DNA from: Clonostachys chloroleuca
Lineage: Eukaryota > Ascomycota > Sordariomycetes > Hypocreales > Bionectriaceae
DNA: 64,000 nt
Direction of reading: 5' to 3'
NCBI GenBank assembly: GCA_037952775.1
Contig: JBANAY010000003.1
Coordinates: 16,058,001 to 16,122,000 of the forward strand
A program made the position numbers and the translations under genes. The notes beneath the pieces were generated by a model. That model saw only the letters and a list, made by a program, of their open reading frames with translations. It was not told the DNA's origin and did not search any database. Shown here piece after piece: positions 14,762-25,587 of this stretch. Position 1 is the first letter of the stretch. Each line of letters begins with the position of its first letter.

Positions 14762-16300
14762 TTATGGACGTTTCAGGTCCGCCGTCTTCTCGGCCACCTT
14801 GGCGGCGGTCATGCTCGCCATCGCCTCCAGCTCTTCCTCTTCCCATTCTCCGTCGGCTTCCTCGCCCATCACGCTCCTCCAAGCACGAGTCCACATGCCG
14901 TTCTTATGGAGCAGAGCGAGAATCATGACACCGGGGAGGTACCACACACTTGCCCAGAACAACCCCCTGGCACTACCTCCGTGTCCCTCTTTCCTCCAGA
15001 AGTTGACTGCCTCGCGGCAGAGCCACAAATTAATGGGCAAACTCGTAACAGCAAAGCCCCAGTTTGTCACATGGGCGGCACAAAGCCCCAGGCAAAGAGG
15101 GATGAATATGAAGCTATATCGTAGAGCGACGCGGCCGTTCCGCGCGGGGTTCGTCCAGGCAAGCATACGCAGGCCAGCCGCCTTGTATTCCTCGCGAATC
15201 GGCCAGCTCAGGGCCATGAAGTGGGGGAACTGCCAGGTGAAGAGAATGCCGGCCATCAGCCAACCGCCGATAGATGAGCCGTCGCTGGCAAGGAGAAGCT
15301 CACGCCACGACCCGTCCCCAGTAGCCGTCTCGCCGGCTGCGGCGGCCCAGCCCATGAGTGGAGGGATGCCGCCCACTACGGCACCCACCCACGTATTCAA
15401 TGCCGACATTCTCTTCATCGGGGTATATATTCCAGCGTAGAGGATTATGTTGGCGAAACCGAGGGCTGAGACTGTGGGGTTGACGCCGAAATAGAGGGAG
15501 CCAACACCAACAGCGCCAGAGATGATTCCAAAGAGGATTGCGCCCCGCGTTGAGATCAGCTTCCGTACCAGAGGGCGGTTCCGGGTTCTCGTCATCTTGG
15601 CGTCGGTGGCCGGCTCGTAGAGCATATTGAAGGTATTAGCACTGCTCGAGCACAGCGCTGTCCCCACGGTGAGGAAGAAGAGCGTCAGAGGGCTCAAGCT
15701 CGGGGTCTCGGTCAGCGAGGGAGAGAGCATTTCGGATGCCGGGAACAGCGCATAGCTCGCCATTGCAGAGAGAACGACGACGACAGTAAGTCGCGGCTTG
15801 GTTAGGGATAGGAGGATGGAGAAGGTTCGTCGGAGGGAGTTCGAGGGTTGGGCTGCGGCTGCTGTGGTCAATTGTGACGAGGCATCTTGAGGTAGAGGCT
15901 TTTCTGCCTGCTCTTTCTGCTTGCGGGCCTGCCGCCTCCGATGAGGCGCAAGCTCTGACAAATTCTGCGTATGTTCTTCATTCGTATTCGAGGCAGAGGC
16001 TGTCTGTGTGCTTGCCGTCGTCGTTGACGCAGTTGCTAGGTTCGCCCTCTTAGAAGCGACAATGAAATCGAGGCAGGCAGATCGCTCGAAGAGGCGGTTC
16101 GAGAGGAAGAAGCCGGCATTGTACGTCGCTGTAGCCGCGCGGGGAGCCCTCATTGGGGTTGTAGCCGAGAAGAAGGAGCGCCGGCACCGCTGGACGCTGT
16201 GAACAGCGATAGCATTGGAAACCGAGGGGGCCCAAGCCGTGCGCGGGATGAGGCATCGCAGGTCCGCCTGGTGGGCCGAGCAGATTCGCAGCGGCCTCAT
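14762..16300 (-). CDS. COX10: Protoheme IX farnesyltransferase COX10, mitochondrial
   Basis: Converts haem B to haem O for cytochrome c oxidase, in the inner mitochondrial membrane. Single exon, 512 aa. The N-terminus is Arg/Ser/Ala-rich without acids (MRPLRICSAHQADLRCLIPR), as expected of a mitochondrial targeting sequence. A variable linker is followed by the UbiA prenyltransferase fold: SLTKPRLTVVVVLSAM (helix 1), the Asp-rich site ANTFNMLYEPATDAKMTRT near residue 225, YTPMKRMSALNTWVGAVVGG and FTWQFPHFMALSW. About eight hydrophobic helices. The open frame extends upstream to a TTG at 16321, but the first ATG at 16300 is taken as the start. Confidence 0.95.
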   Translation of the reverse strand: MRPLRICSAHQADLRCLIPRTAWAPSVSNAIAVHSVQRCRRSFFSATTPMRAPRAATATYNAGFFLSNRLFERSACLDFIVASKRANLATASTTTASTQTASASNTNEEHTQNLSELAPHRRRQARKQKEQAEKPLPQDASSQLTTAAAAQPSNSLRRTFSILLSLTKPRLTVVVVLSAMASYALFPASEMLSPSLTETPSLSPLTLFFLTVGTALCSSSANTFNMLYEPATDAKMTRTRNRPLVRKLISTRGAILFGIISGAVGVGSLYFGVNPTVSALGFANIILYAGIYTPMKRMSALNTWVGAVVGGIPPLMGWAAAAGETATGDGSWRELLLASDGSSIGGWLMAGILFTWQFPHFMALSWPIREEYKAAGLRMLAWTNPARNGRVALRYSFIFIPLCLGLCAAHVTNWGFAVTSLPINLWLCREAVNFWRKEGHGGSARGLFWASVWYLPGVMILALLHKNGMWTRAWRSVMGEEADGEWEEEELEAMASMTAAKVAEKTADLKRP

Positions 16301-17364
16301 TGTGACGTTGGGAGAGGGCAAAAGCAGGTTTATAAGGCCATGTCGGGGTAGCGGAGCCGAAATCTCGCCAATTGCCTCCGCCGTGGCATTAACCGTCGAG
16401 CTCGGAGCAGACAGGCCGTTTGTCTATCGCGAGAAAGTCATGATGGAGGCATCCACTGTCCCTCATCGTGGTAATTAGTGGGCAAGAATGTGGCCAGCGG
16501 CGTTCACGTGACTGCCACAGTGGGAGCATTTCTCGTCGTACGACTCAGCTTATTCTCCTACCCTAGACCCGGCTTCTAGTGATCTCAACTTCATCCTATC
16601 ATCCCAAGCCACGAAAATTCACCAAAATAAGTGAAGATTCCACTACTCAAACATCAATCGTACATCGTAGTGGCCTGCGCTGATTCAGCTTATTAAGTTA
16701 GTTTGTTGTAGATTTTCCTAGCCTTCGTCATTGGTCTCAAGTCTAGAACCATTCTCTGAGCATATCAACAGCATGTTAAAAGTGCGCTAGGAAGATTACC
16801 AACTTCTCAACACATTTTTTGCATTATCCGTCTGCTAATTTTCTTGACACTGCTAGCTATGTTCGCTAACAGAGAAGGAAACGATTTTGAATCTAAGAAC
16901 TAAGTTTGGCAAGCTCTCCAAACAAAGGCGAGGTCAAGACAATGCTTTGTATCTTGTCAGGAAAATTGAATGACAAAACTATAGACGCGTTGATACGCTT
17001 CAGAAATAGAAGTTGTATTTGTTTCTAATGCCTAGCTTTTGTTATGCATTTCATCGCAGTTCAAAAATAAGCTGGACATCTGGAACCTTGTTTCAAAATG
17101 CTCCTTTTCAAAGTGAAAACAACCAAGGCTCTGCCCATTCTTTCTGGTAGCCCTGGTGTTTTTGTTCCTTTCTCTTATATTGAACACAATGGACCACAAA
17201 GCGTTGATCTGTGATATGGCTGTCCAGACCAGGTATAATAAAGATGGACGTCGCCGTGTGCAACTGATGCTGGGAATGCTAGTAGAGCACAATACGGAAG
17301 AAATTAAGAACGGCATTGTCTTACCGATCACTTTATCTTAATAATATATCTTCAAACAGCAAAT
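16301..17364. other. Divergent intergenic region, COX10 / zinc-finger gene
   Basis: About 1.06 kb. The half near COX10 is GC-richer, and 16560-17364 is AT-rich. No recognisable coding sequence; a 61-residue open frame at 17156-17341 has no similarity that I recognise. Confidence 0.4.
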
Positions 17365-19309
17365 ATGGCTGATCCTCAACCAGTTTCGGGAGAGTCAGTA
17401 ACGTCCACTACAGGTGTTGATGTTACGGGTACTGGGGAGCGCATCGACGGCACCCATGACAGCGAAGAGATTGAGGAGGGAGATGATGCTGGGCTGCCAT
17501 CGAGAGAAACTGTTTGCCTGACGCTTCGGGAACAGGGAGATCAGACAGAAGCCATGGTTGATTTAGAAAATATCGCCAAGGACCTTTTAGCAGAAAAAGC
17601 CATGCTCCCTGATGTGACATGTCCTCACCAAGGATGCGATCATGTGGTTGCTAACAACAATGCGGAGAATCTAGCAAACCACATCCGCGATGCCCACAGG
17701 GAGAGTCTGACAAGCACTGTGCAGAGCTTGGTATTGCGATGCCCTCTTCAAGGATGCCTTGGTGAGGCTGTCTACAACAGTTTGCCGGAGCTAGCAGATC
17801 ACATCCTCACAGCCCACCAGCCCAGGACCCTGCTACCGTCCTTCAGCGATCTCTCCCAGAGTCTCTCTAGCCCAACGCAGAGCCTTGCTGGCCCTTCTCC
17901 TGCCCCCGTGGAGGTGAATCAAGAATTGACGCCGCCGGTTGCGCAACTATCCTCTCCTCGATCGCAGTTGCAGCAAAACCAGCCACCCCCCAACACTCGT
18001 CTCCTCGAGTCGAGTCCAACCCAAATTCTACAGCACAAGCACCACGGGCTTATGGCCTCTATTCCTGGGACCGGACTGAGCAGGTCGGAGAGCAGGCCGA
18101 GCAAAGGACTCGGTATGGGGACCCTCGGCTAACTGCCGTCCAGGAGCAGTCGCAGGAGCAGCCCCAATCTCAGATAAACGATGTTGACAGAGAAGCCGCA
18201 CTGGTATTAGCTGCTATGAGCGAGGCTCAACCCTTCGCTAGAACGGCAGCTGAAGAGCCTGAGCCAACTCCTCCCAGCGAAGAGGAGATCCAGTCGGAAG
18301 GACAAGGGGACGCTCTAGAGGACGCTGCAGGACCCAGCGAACCCATGACTGTCACGGATCCCCCTTTCACGCCCAATCCAGGCGACAAGTGCTCCATGTG
18401 TTTGCGAAGTTTGCCTAACCCACAAAAAAAAGCCCCAGAAGATGAACCTTCCTTCGAGAGTCAGTGGAAGGTAAGTTTAGAACACCCAGCCCTCCCACGT
18501 TTGACAATGCAGGGAAAGATATTTCCTCTACGTGAGATCCACGCTAATGTGATAACTGTGTCTAGGCGCACGTAAATCCTGAGCGCAACTGCAGGATCCC
18601 TAACAAGCTGGGAAGCCAAAAGGACCTTCCCAACCGGAGTGGATGGATCGGAAAACGTTCAAGAGGTGCAAGAGATGCGGTACGCGACGCCAGAAAGGAT
18701 TATCGAGACAAAAACAAAGATTTGTTCGGTCACAAGTTCTATCCATTCGATGACAAGCAACCAAATAGCTCTTTATGGCAACACGACCCCAACAACGATG
18801 ACAACAGGGAGAGTTGGAACAAGCCCTGGCCACCTGCAATCGAGAAAAGGCTCAGGGAGGATGCGGCGCGGGAAGCTGAGGCTCAAACAGAGGCACCAGG
18901 ACCGTCCCGGGCAGCGGCAAGGGCTCGGCCCACAACAGCTCGCAGACGGAAGAGACAAGCGCCTTCGGACAATGCCGAGTACCGGACTGAGAGTGAGTCG
19001 GACTCGGATGATGACAGAGAGCTAGACGTGGACGATACTCGTCAACTAAAGCGGAGGCGTGTAGGTGACAGCACCTATAGACCACTCCTAGAGGCCGACG
19101 AGGCCGACGAGGTCGCTGACAGCGCGGCCGCTCCTAGAGGAAATGCCAGAGCTCGAGGCAGGACCCGAGCCTCAAGATCTAGAGCCGCAGCTGCTAGTGG
19201 CCGAGGTGCAAGAGGAAACAGAGCTACAAGTGCCGCCGCCGCGGAACCTGCTCCTCCTCCAGAGGGCCTCAGGAGGTCTGCTAGGCAACGCGCGCGGGGG
19301 AGTCAATAG
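17365..19309 (+). CDS. Orphan C2H2 zinc-finger protein with basic C-terminus, frame broken once
   Basis: I do not recognise a named family. N-terminal acidic region, then two degenerate C2H2 units: CPHQGCDHVV..HIRDAH near residues 88-112 and CPLQGCLGEAV..HILTAH near 125-150. A long Gln/Ser/Pro-rich linker follows. The frame changes in this linker: the first frame ends at 18132, while the next open frame already reads sensibly from about 17990. One extra C in the C6 run near 17985-17992 would join them (616 aa). An intron 18471-18565 (GTAAGT..CTAG) then joins SFESQWK to AHVNPERNC, forming a possible zinc site (CSMC...H.....C). The C-terminus is basic and Arg/Ala-rich with RRKR, KRRR and RG-type runs, suggesting nuclear location. 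The stretch around DLPNRSGW looks structured. Function unknown. Confidence 0.65.
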
Positions 19310-19748
19310 AGGTGGGCGTTGTGATTTTACGGTAGTCATTGTTTGCTGTATTGGATCGTTTACTGACCGCAAGTTTGTCCAGGGCTTCGACCCCTTAATA
19401 CCAATTATGTGAATTTTGACCAATATATAGAATCGCTTGAATAGTGACTGTCCATCTAACGCTAACCTAAGTCTCCCGGCCAGCGTCTGTAGCCGGACCT
19501 CTTTAACAGAAAGCAACCAAAGTCCCAGAGAGCGCCCATTCCGTTCCCGTCGATTGCCAAAGCGAGAAAGCAAACCGAGCCTTGGTTTATTATATGTAGA
19601 TGCCGGATAGATGCCGCGATGTCTTTCACTTGTACATACGCCCAATCAATCCCACGCATTGAACCGTCGAAAATACCATACCTGAAGAGAAGAATAGAGA
19701 AAAAAACGAGAAATCAAAAACCAAAAGCACCGTTGATTGGCATTATCA
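19310..19748. other. Convergent 3' region, zinc-finger gene / MSH6
   Basis: 439 bp between two converging stop codons. No gene is recognised; A-rich around 19700-19730. Confidence 0.5.
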
Positions 19749-22700
19749 TTATAGGCTCTCGATGGCCTGCAAAAGAACCTCCATTCCCTTGTCCCCGATT
19801 TCTCCCTTGTCACCAAGAAGTGCACCGATATCGCTCAAGACACCGAGAGGGATGTAGCACCCCGTCTTCGCGCGCTCCAGACTGTCCTTGAGACGACTGG
19901 TGTGCTCCCACTCGCGGGCTGCAACCTCGGCACGCTCAATAACCTTGCTGGAGATGCCACACATGGCGGCGCAGTGCATTCCGAAGCTGCCCTCTGCCAC
20001 ACCGTCTTCCAGCTTGTACAAGAACGTAACCTTGCGCTCTGCTTCGTCGACATGGATTTGCATCCGCCGTGCCCGAATCTCAGGATGGTTCTCGAACTCG
20101 GTCGCCAGTGAGTGGTAGTGGGTAGCGAAGTAACCAATGCAGCCAATGTGTGAAGCGACGTGGTGAAGGACTGCCTGAGCGACAGCCACACCATCGTACG
20201 AGCTGGTTCCACGCCCGAGTTCATCAAGGATAACTAAAGACCGTGGTGTAGCTTCGGAAAGAATCTTCTTCGTCTCCGAAAGCTCTACGAAAAAGGTAGA
20301 CTGGGCGGCGAAGATGTTGTCATTAGCACCCAATCTCGATGATACGGTCCACCGGTGTCAAACGAGCCGACACCGCTGGTACGTAACATCCAATCTGTGC
20401 CATGATAACGGCGATGCAGGACTAAACATGAGATTAGCAACTTGGTCCAGAAGGAGATAGGGGTAAATTGTTCTTACCATTCGCAAAACGGTCGACTTTC
20501 CAGCCGCGTTGGCGCCGGTGAGCAGATTGATTTTCGCCTCATCGCCACCAAGCTTGATGTCATTTGGGATAAAGTCGTCCACCGTGTTGATCATACAGGG
20601 ATGCCTCAATTCCTCAAACTTCACCACGCTACGCTCCTCGTCGACAAAGTGAGGGCGGCAGCTGGGCTGGCCGAGAGAGGACGATGCCTTTGCTAAGCTG
20701 ACCAAACAATCCAGCTGGGAAACAATCTTAATTGCTTTGATCCAGGTGTCATAGTCAACGTCAAACTTCTTAAAGAAACGAGCAGCAACACCTTTGATGA
20801 GCTGTGAGTGGGTCTCCTCTGCTTCTTGAAGTTCTCGCACCAACTGGCTCAACTCGGGAAAATACCATCGCTTCAAGTCCTTGGTAGCGGACATCTGACG
20901 CCAATTTGAAGGTACCTTGACCGACTTGGGAGTTTCCATCTGGTAAATCTCCTTGCCAATGTCTGTATACTTGATAGTTCGACACTTCAGAGTCGCCTTT
21001 TGCTCCTTTAAGAGATCCTCCAGCTGTGTCTTGATTTCGGCGAGGCGATCCACACTCTCGTCAAAGTCTTCTTCGATACCCCGTTCAGGGATCAGGAGCT
21101 TGTCTTCGCGGGCTTTGTGGCGATCAAATGCTGTGCTCCAGTAGCTGAGGGGCTCTTCAAGCTGAGGCATACTGGAAACAAGCTGATCGACCAGGCCATT
21201 GCGGCCCTTGAAAGAACCGAGAAGGCTCATGGTGTACTCAATCTGCTCAAATCCCTCGAGAACTCGCACGAAGACATCGGCCTTGCAAACACCAGCATGG
21301 ATCCGAGAAATAAGTCGCTCCAGATCTGGCATTTTGACTAGCTGGGACGCAAACTGTTCTCGAATAGAAGGATCCTCATTTAGCATCTCGACGGCGTCTA
21401 AGCGGTCGTTGATACGGTCAATATTGCAGAGGGGATGAGCGACCCATGAACGGAACATTCGCTTTCCGAAAGGTGTAACACATCGGTTTAGGAGACTGAA
21501 CAATGTACCCTCGGATCCGCCGTTAGCAGAGTTAGAGAAAAGTTCCAGGTTCACCAGCGTTTGTCCGTCAAGAATGAGCGTGCCGTTCTTCTGGATGGGG
21601 TTGTATGTCTCAAAGCTGCCCTGAGATAGAAGAGGACGTTCCAGCTTGAGGAACTTGAGATATGAGACAAGACCTCCAAGAGCAGACATGACAAGATCGT
21701 CTTCCTTGTACTTGAGCAAACTCTCGGGCCAGATCTCGTCCTCGCCATCCTCAGTTGCAAAATAGTTCCCAGTGTTGATCTCGCGACGAGATGTGTCCGC
21801 ATCCCAGAATTCTGTAACAGGCTTGAGGTGTGTCCAGATGGTCGTGGGGCTAGTGTTATTCTTGAGCACGCGTAAAGCTTTCGTAGAGAGGTGTGACTTT
21901 TCTAAGAGGAGCTCCCGGGGCCCAGTTTGAGCGATAAGGGTCTCGAACTTGGTCAAGTCCACGTCGTCTACAAAGCCAGAGAGATGGAAGCGGCCAGTAG
22001 CGGTGTCGGCAAATGCAATACCGAAAGCCGGTAGGTCATCCACGATGGACTCCTTGATCGCTACACAGTAGGCTGCCATGTCATCTTGTAACATGCCACC
22101 ATCTACCAATGTACCGGCCGTAAGAACGCAGGCAAGCTCGCGAGTAATGATCTTGTCTGCCTTCTTGCTCTTGTCTTGTCTTTCGCGCATCTCCTTGCCC
22201 AAATTCGTCTCCATTTGGTCAACTCGAGCGACTTTGTACTGCTTGGCGATGAACTGATTGACCCAATGATCCAGAGAGCTCTCAGGCACGCCAACCATGC
22301 GCATGTTTACTCTGTCGGTCATCTTGAAGTCGAACTCTTGGTGGCCGATGGTGGCATCATTTTCATACAGTTCGTAGAATTTGCCCTTTTTGAAGAAGAC
22401 GATGGTGTCCCAGAGATTTTGTTTGATCTCCCAGTACTGTTTCTCGAAAGCGGAGAACTTATTCCAAGCCATCGGAGGGATAAAAATGGTTCGTGGATCA
22501 TATTCAGGATCACCCGGGGCTCGCTTCTCCTTGTCCCGAATGTTAGCAAGCCAGGGGTAGCGATCCTCTGGTTCTCTGGTGTGTGCTTTCTCTTTGATGT
22601 TGGGGTCCCGTGGACCTCTATCTGCGGGCTTTGTGACTGGTCGCTTCTCAGTCGACTCGGGATCATATGTCCACTGAACTGCCGTAGACCCTGAGCCGTC

Positions 22701-23622
22701 ATCCATGACATCGTCGTCATCAAGTATCGGGGGGTCCTCATCGTCACGGGTAATAGGAGACGAGACGGTGGATTTCTTTCGTGATGACTGGGGCTTAGAC
22801 GGTCGCTTTCGTTTCCTGGCCTTGTTGCTTTCTTCTTCTGATTCTTCGTATACAATAAAATCGTCCATTTCATCTAACAGAGTTAGTTCAAAGGACCATA
22901 GTTGAGACTGAGGGTGATGCACGAGACACGAACCGTCTTCCTGATCTGCGGCTTCGTCCTCATCCTCGCCATATTCGTCCTCCTCGTCAATAACGGTCGA
23001 TTTCCTAGCGCGGCGTCTTGTCTTTGCGGAGGTTTCATATGCGAAAGGATCACCGTCCTCGTCGGACGACTCGGCATAACTAACGACCTTACGAGTCTAT
23101 AAATACAACAGTTAGTGTCTGAGAAGTAGTATTGCAGAATCTAGGGGGATATTCATTCGCACTTGCCTTTCTCGAGGGGCTACTTCCATTTACCTCCTTC
23201 TTCATGGGCTTGGAAGCTGTCCGGCTGCTCCTTGTTGGCAGGACTGTGGGAGAGGGAAGATCGGCTGAGGCAGCATCCATGTTCTCCTGTGAACTCGGTG
23301 GCTCCAGGGCGTCGCTGCTGGGCACAGGCGTGGACAACTTCACCTTGGTGGCGGGATTGAATGCGGGAGCGGGTTTCGTCTTGGGGAGAGAGTTGTTCTT
23401 GGTGGTCTCCTTCAGGCACGAGGACTTGGATGCAGGGTCGGGCGAAGGCTTGGAAGCGGTTGCGGGCGAGGATGCTGGGGCGGGAGAGGATTTTTGAAAG
23501 AAAGACTTGATCGAGCGCTGCTGCTTGGCCGAGGAGGAAACAGACGCTGCGGACTTGGCCCCGAGGCTCTTCGCTGGTGTGCGAGCAGCCGCGCTGCTGT
23601 TGGCGACCTTCTCACCAGCCAT
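19749..23622 (-). CDS. MSH6: DNA mismatch repair protein MSH6, frame broken in ATPase domain
   Basis: Partner of MSH2 in MutS-alpha, recognising base mismatches and 1-nt loops. Exons: 23622-23167, 23096-22934, 22873-20478, 20421-19749; first intron has a GC donor (GCAAGT). About 1,229 aa. N-terminus carries a PCNA-binding box, QRSIKSFF at residues 35-42. The mismatch-contact motif FYE is at about 372-374 (GKFYELYEND). The Walker A motif GANAAGKST is near 992-1000, and the Walker B region reads SLVILDELGRGTSSYDG. In exon 4 the frame shifts at about 20334-20340, between PVDRII and RLGANDNIF. Family members have one more residue here, so two bases (probably one TC of TCTC) seem missing. As written, the frame stops a few codons later, which would remove Walker B and the C-terminal helix-turn-helix. 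All other parts look functional. Confidence 0.93.
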
Positions 23623-24321
23623 CGCTACAGGTAGACCAGCTGCCCGGTCAGTGAAACACAAACAGCAGAAACAATAGATTGGATCACAAGAATTAGACGA
23701 CACGCAATGCACGATTCAGAAAGCAAGTGATCAGAGTGCGCATAAACACTGCAATGAAGGAGTGAACGGTTGAGCGGAGGAGGTCACTGGCACGGTCGGG
23801 GACAAGACTCCCAGATAAATTGCTGCGCGTCCTACGCGAATCGCTGCTCATCAAACGTCGCGTCCAGGGTCGAGTCGCGTAAAGAGGTCACTCACAGTGC
23901 AAGTATAGATAACACTGTATATAGTGGTGTTTATTGGTGCTGAGTACAGTGCGATCTGTGAACCCCTCTCCCGGCTCAGCTCAGTGGGTCTACCTAAAGG
24001 AGGTACATCAAGTGGAAGAATGACCGAGAGATGAAAATGTTTAAAAGAGTTTAGGAACAGCCGGACAAAGATGATATCGCAATGAGCATAGATCCAATTC
24101 ATGGCACTAAACATTCATCTCTCCCATTCGGATTCCTCTGGTGATTTGAGCAGTATACCTAATTAGCGACAGGTGCTTCCCCCTTGGCAGCAACGCGCGA
24201 AGGACGCACGTCGCGCCTTCCAAAGGAAAAAGAAACGTGCAAAAATATTCTCTAATCAAAAGCGCCCGCTACCGACAATTATGCAATCATAAAACATGGC
24301 CGATCGACTTTCACAACGTTA
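23623..24321. other. Intergenic region, MSH6 promoter / monooxygenase 3' end
   Basis: About 700 bp holding the MSH6 5' region and the 3' region of the next minus-strand gene. No coding sequence is recognised. Confidence 0.4.
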
Positions 24322-25587
24322 TTATTTCCTCCTGTCCCCGACGATACGCCCGACCACCCTACTCAGAGCCAGTATTAGATAAAACAACCACAGTTTGAAG
24401 CCAGTGCTGTGACCCATCTCAAGCCGTCTCCGCGCCGCCTTTACGATCTTGGTCGTTCGAGGCACGATAATGGAATCGTAGGCCTTGACAGCACTCGCTA
24501 GAGACACCTGACCCGTCGCGCAGATCTGTTTCGCTAATTCCCATCCATCGCCCAGCGCAAGGTTGGCTCCAATGCCAGAGAATGGGCTCAGGGCATGGTT
24601 GCTATCACCAATAAATACGATGGGCAAGGTGTCAAAGTTATCGTGAGCAAAAGGCATCTTGTCCCTTGCATTGATGCAGAGAACAGCACTTAGGTCAGTG
24701 TTGTTGACGATGGTGTTGAACGGCTCATGGAAGAGAGCACCCAGCTCCCGCCCTCGTTCGACCACCGCCTTACAAGCAGCTTCAGAAGAGTGGTCCAGTG
24801 GAGGGAGCGGCTCTGGCTCTTGGTTGCCCACGGTCCAGACGACCGTATGCTCATCAACTGGGGAGTAAAAACATGAGACACCATCCCCGGACAGGGCGAA
24901 CCCCCAGTCCTTGTTGAGAGGGGCCGGCAAGGGGCCGTCGAACCTGGAGAGACCTCCCCTCAACGCCGCTCCTTGATATTCCAGCTGATCGTCAGGCCGG
25001 AGGTAGGATCTCAGCTTGCTACTGGCACCGTCGGCAGCTATGAGCAGGTCGCACTCCTCGTATCGTACACTCTCGTCCTCATTCTTCATGAGCTCAACCT
25101 GCACTCGACCGTTGTCGAGAGCCTTGGCGGAGACGCACTGTGTCTCCCACAGTATTGTGCTCTTGTCGTCGATTGTATTGTGCAGAAGTCCGCGAAGCTC
25201 CTTGCGGGATATGCGGATGGTTGATGTAGGTAGCCCTTCAGCAGGTTTACGGTGAAGGCTTGTTTTCTCTGTCCAGTCTGCGCCCCAGATCTTGAAGGCA
25301 CCAGTGTCATCTGTGCTCGCTACAGCCTTTTCGAGTGCACTGTCGAGGAGGCCCAGCTTTTTTAGAACTGCCAGACCGCTATTATCGTCGTGTCCCGTTA
25401 GTGACAGGCTGTAGCCTTCTCTCTGGCGAACAACATCTCGCGGGTCACGTTCGACGACGATAATGTTTGGCTGTTTCAGCTCGGGGTTCCAAAGCTTGGT
25501 GAGTGCCGCAACAAAAGCAGATCCGGCGACACCTCCACCTGCGACTATGATATCTTTCCCCTCTAAGGGATGACTTTTCTGGCCCAT
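24322..25587 (-). CDS. FAD-dependent monooxygenase, PHBH/salicylate-hydroxylase type
   Basis: Flavoprotein hydroxylase of unknown substrate; NAD(P)H is the usual donor in the family. Single exon, 421 aa. The dinucleotide fold is at the N-terminus (IIVAGGGVAGSAFVAAL, near residues 13-29) with the acidic end of strand 2 at VVERDPRD. The middle motif is DLLIAADGASSKLR. The second FAD motif is GDSNHALSPFSGIGANLALGD near residues 335-355. The C-terminus has a hydrophobic helix (LWLFYLILALSRVVG), so it may be membrane attached. No neighbouring biosynthetic genes were seen, so a detoxification or aromatic degradation role is only possible. The start follows an in-frame stop-containing leader. Confidence 0.88.
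   Translation of the reverse strand: MGQKSHPLEGKDIIVAGGGVAGSAFVAALTKLWNPELKQPNIIVVERDPRDVVRQREGYSLSLTGHDDNSGLAVLKKLGLLDSALEKAVASTDDTGAFKIWGADWTEKTSLHRKPAEGLPTSTIRISRKELRGLLHNTIDDKSTILWETQCVSAKALDNGRVQVELMKNEDESVRYEECDLLIAADGASSKLRSYLRPDDQLEYQGAALRGGLSRFDGPLPAPLNKDWGFALSGDGVSCFYSPVDEHTVVWTVGNQEPEPLPPLDHSSEAACKAVVERGRELGALFHEPFNTIVNNTDLSAVLCINARDKMPFAHDNFDTLPIVFIGDSNHALSPFSGIGANLALGDGWELAKQICATGQVSLASAVKAYDSIIVPRTTKIVKAARRRLEMGHSTGFKLWLFYLILALSRVVGRIVGDRRK

Noticed and set aside
16301..16321. Upstream TTG start of COX10
   Set aside because: Seven extra residues only, and ATG 16300 gives a good mitochondrial targeting sequence.
18006..18040. 35-bp intron to explain the zinc-finger gene frame change
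   Set aside because: Below the practical minimum for fungal introns and with a poor donor (GTCTCC).
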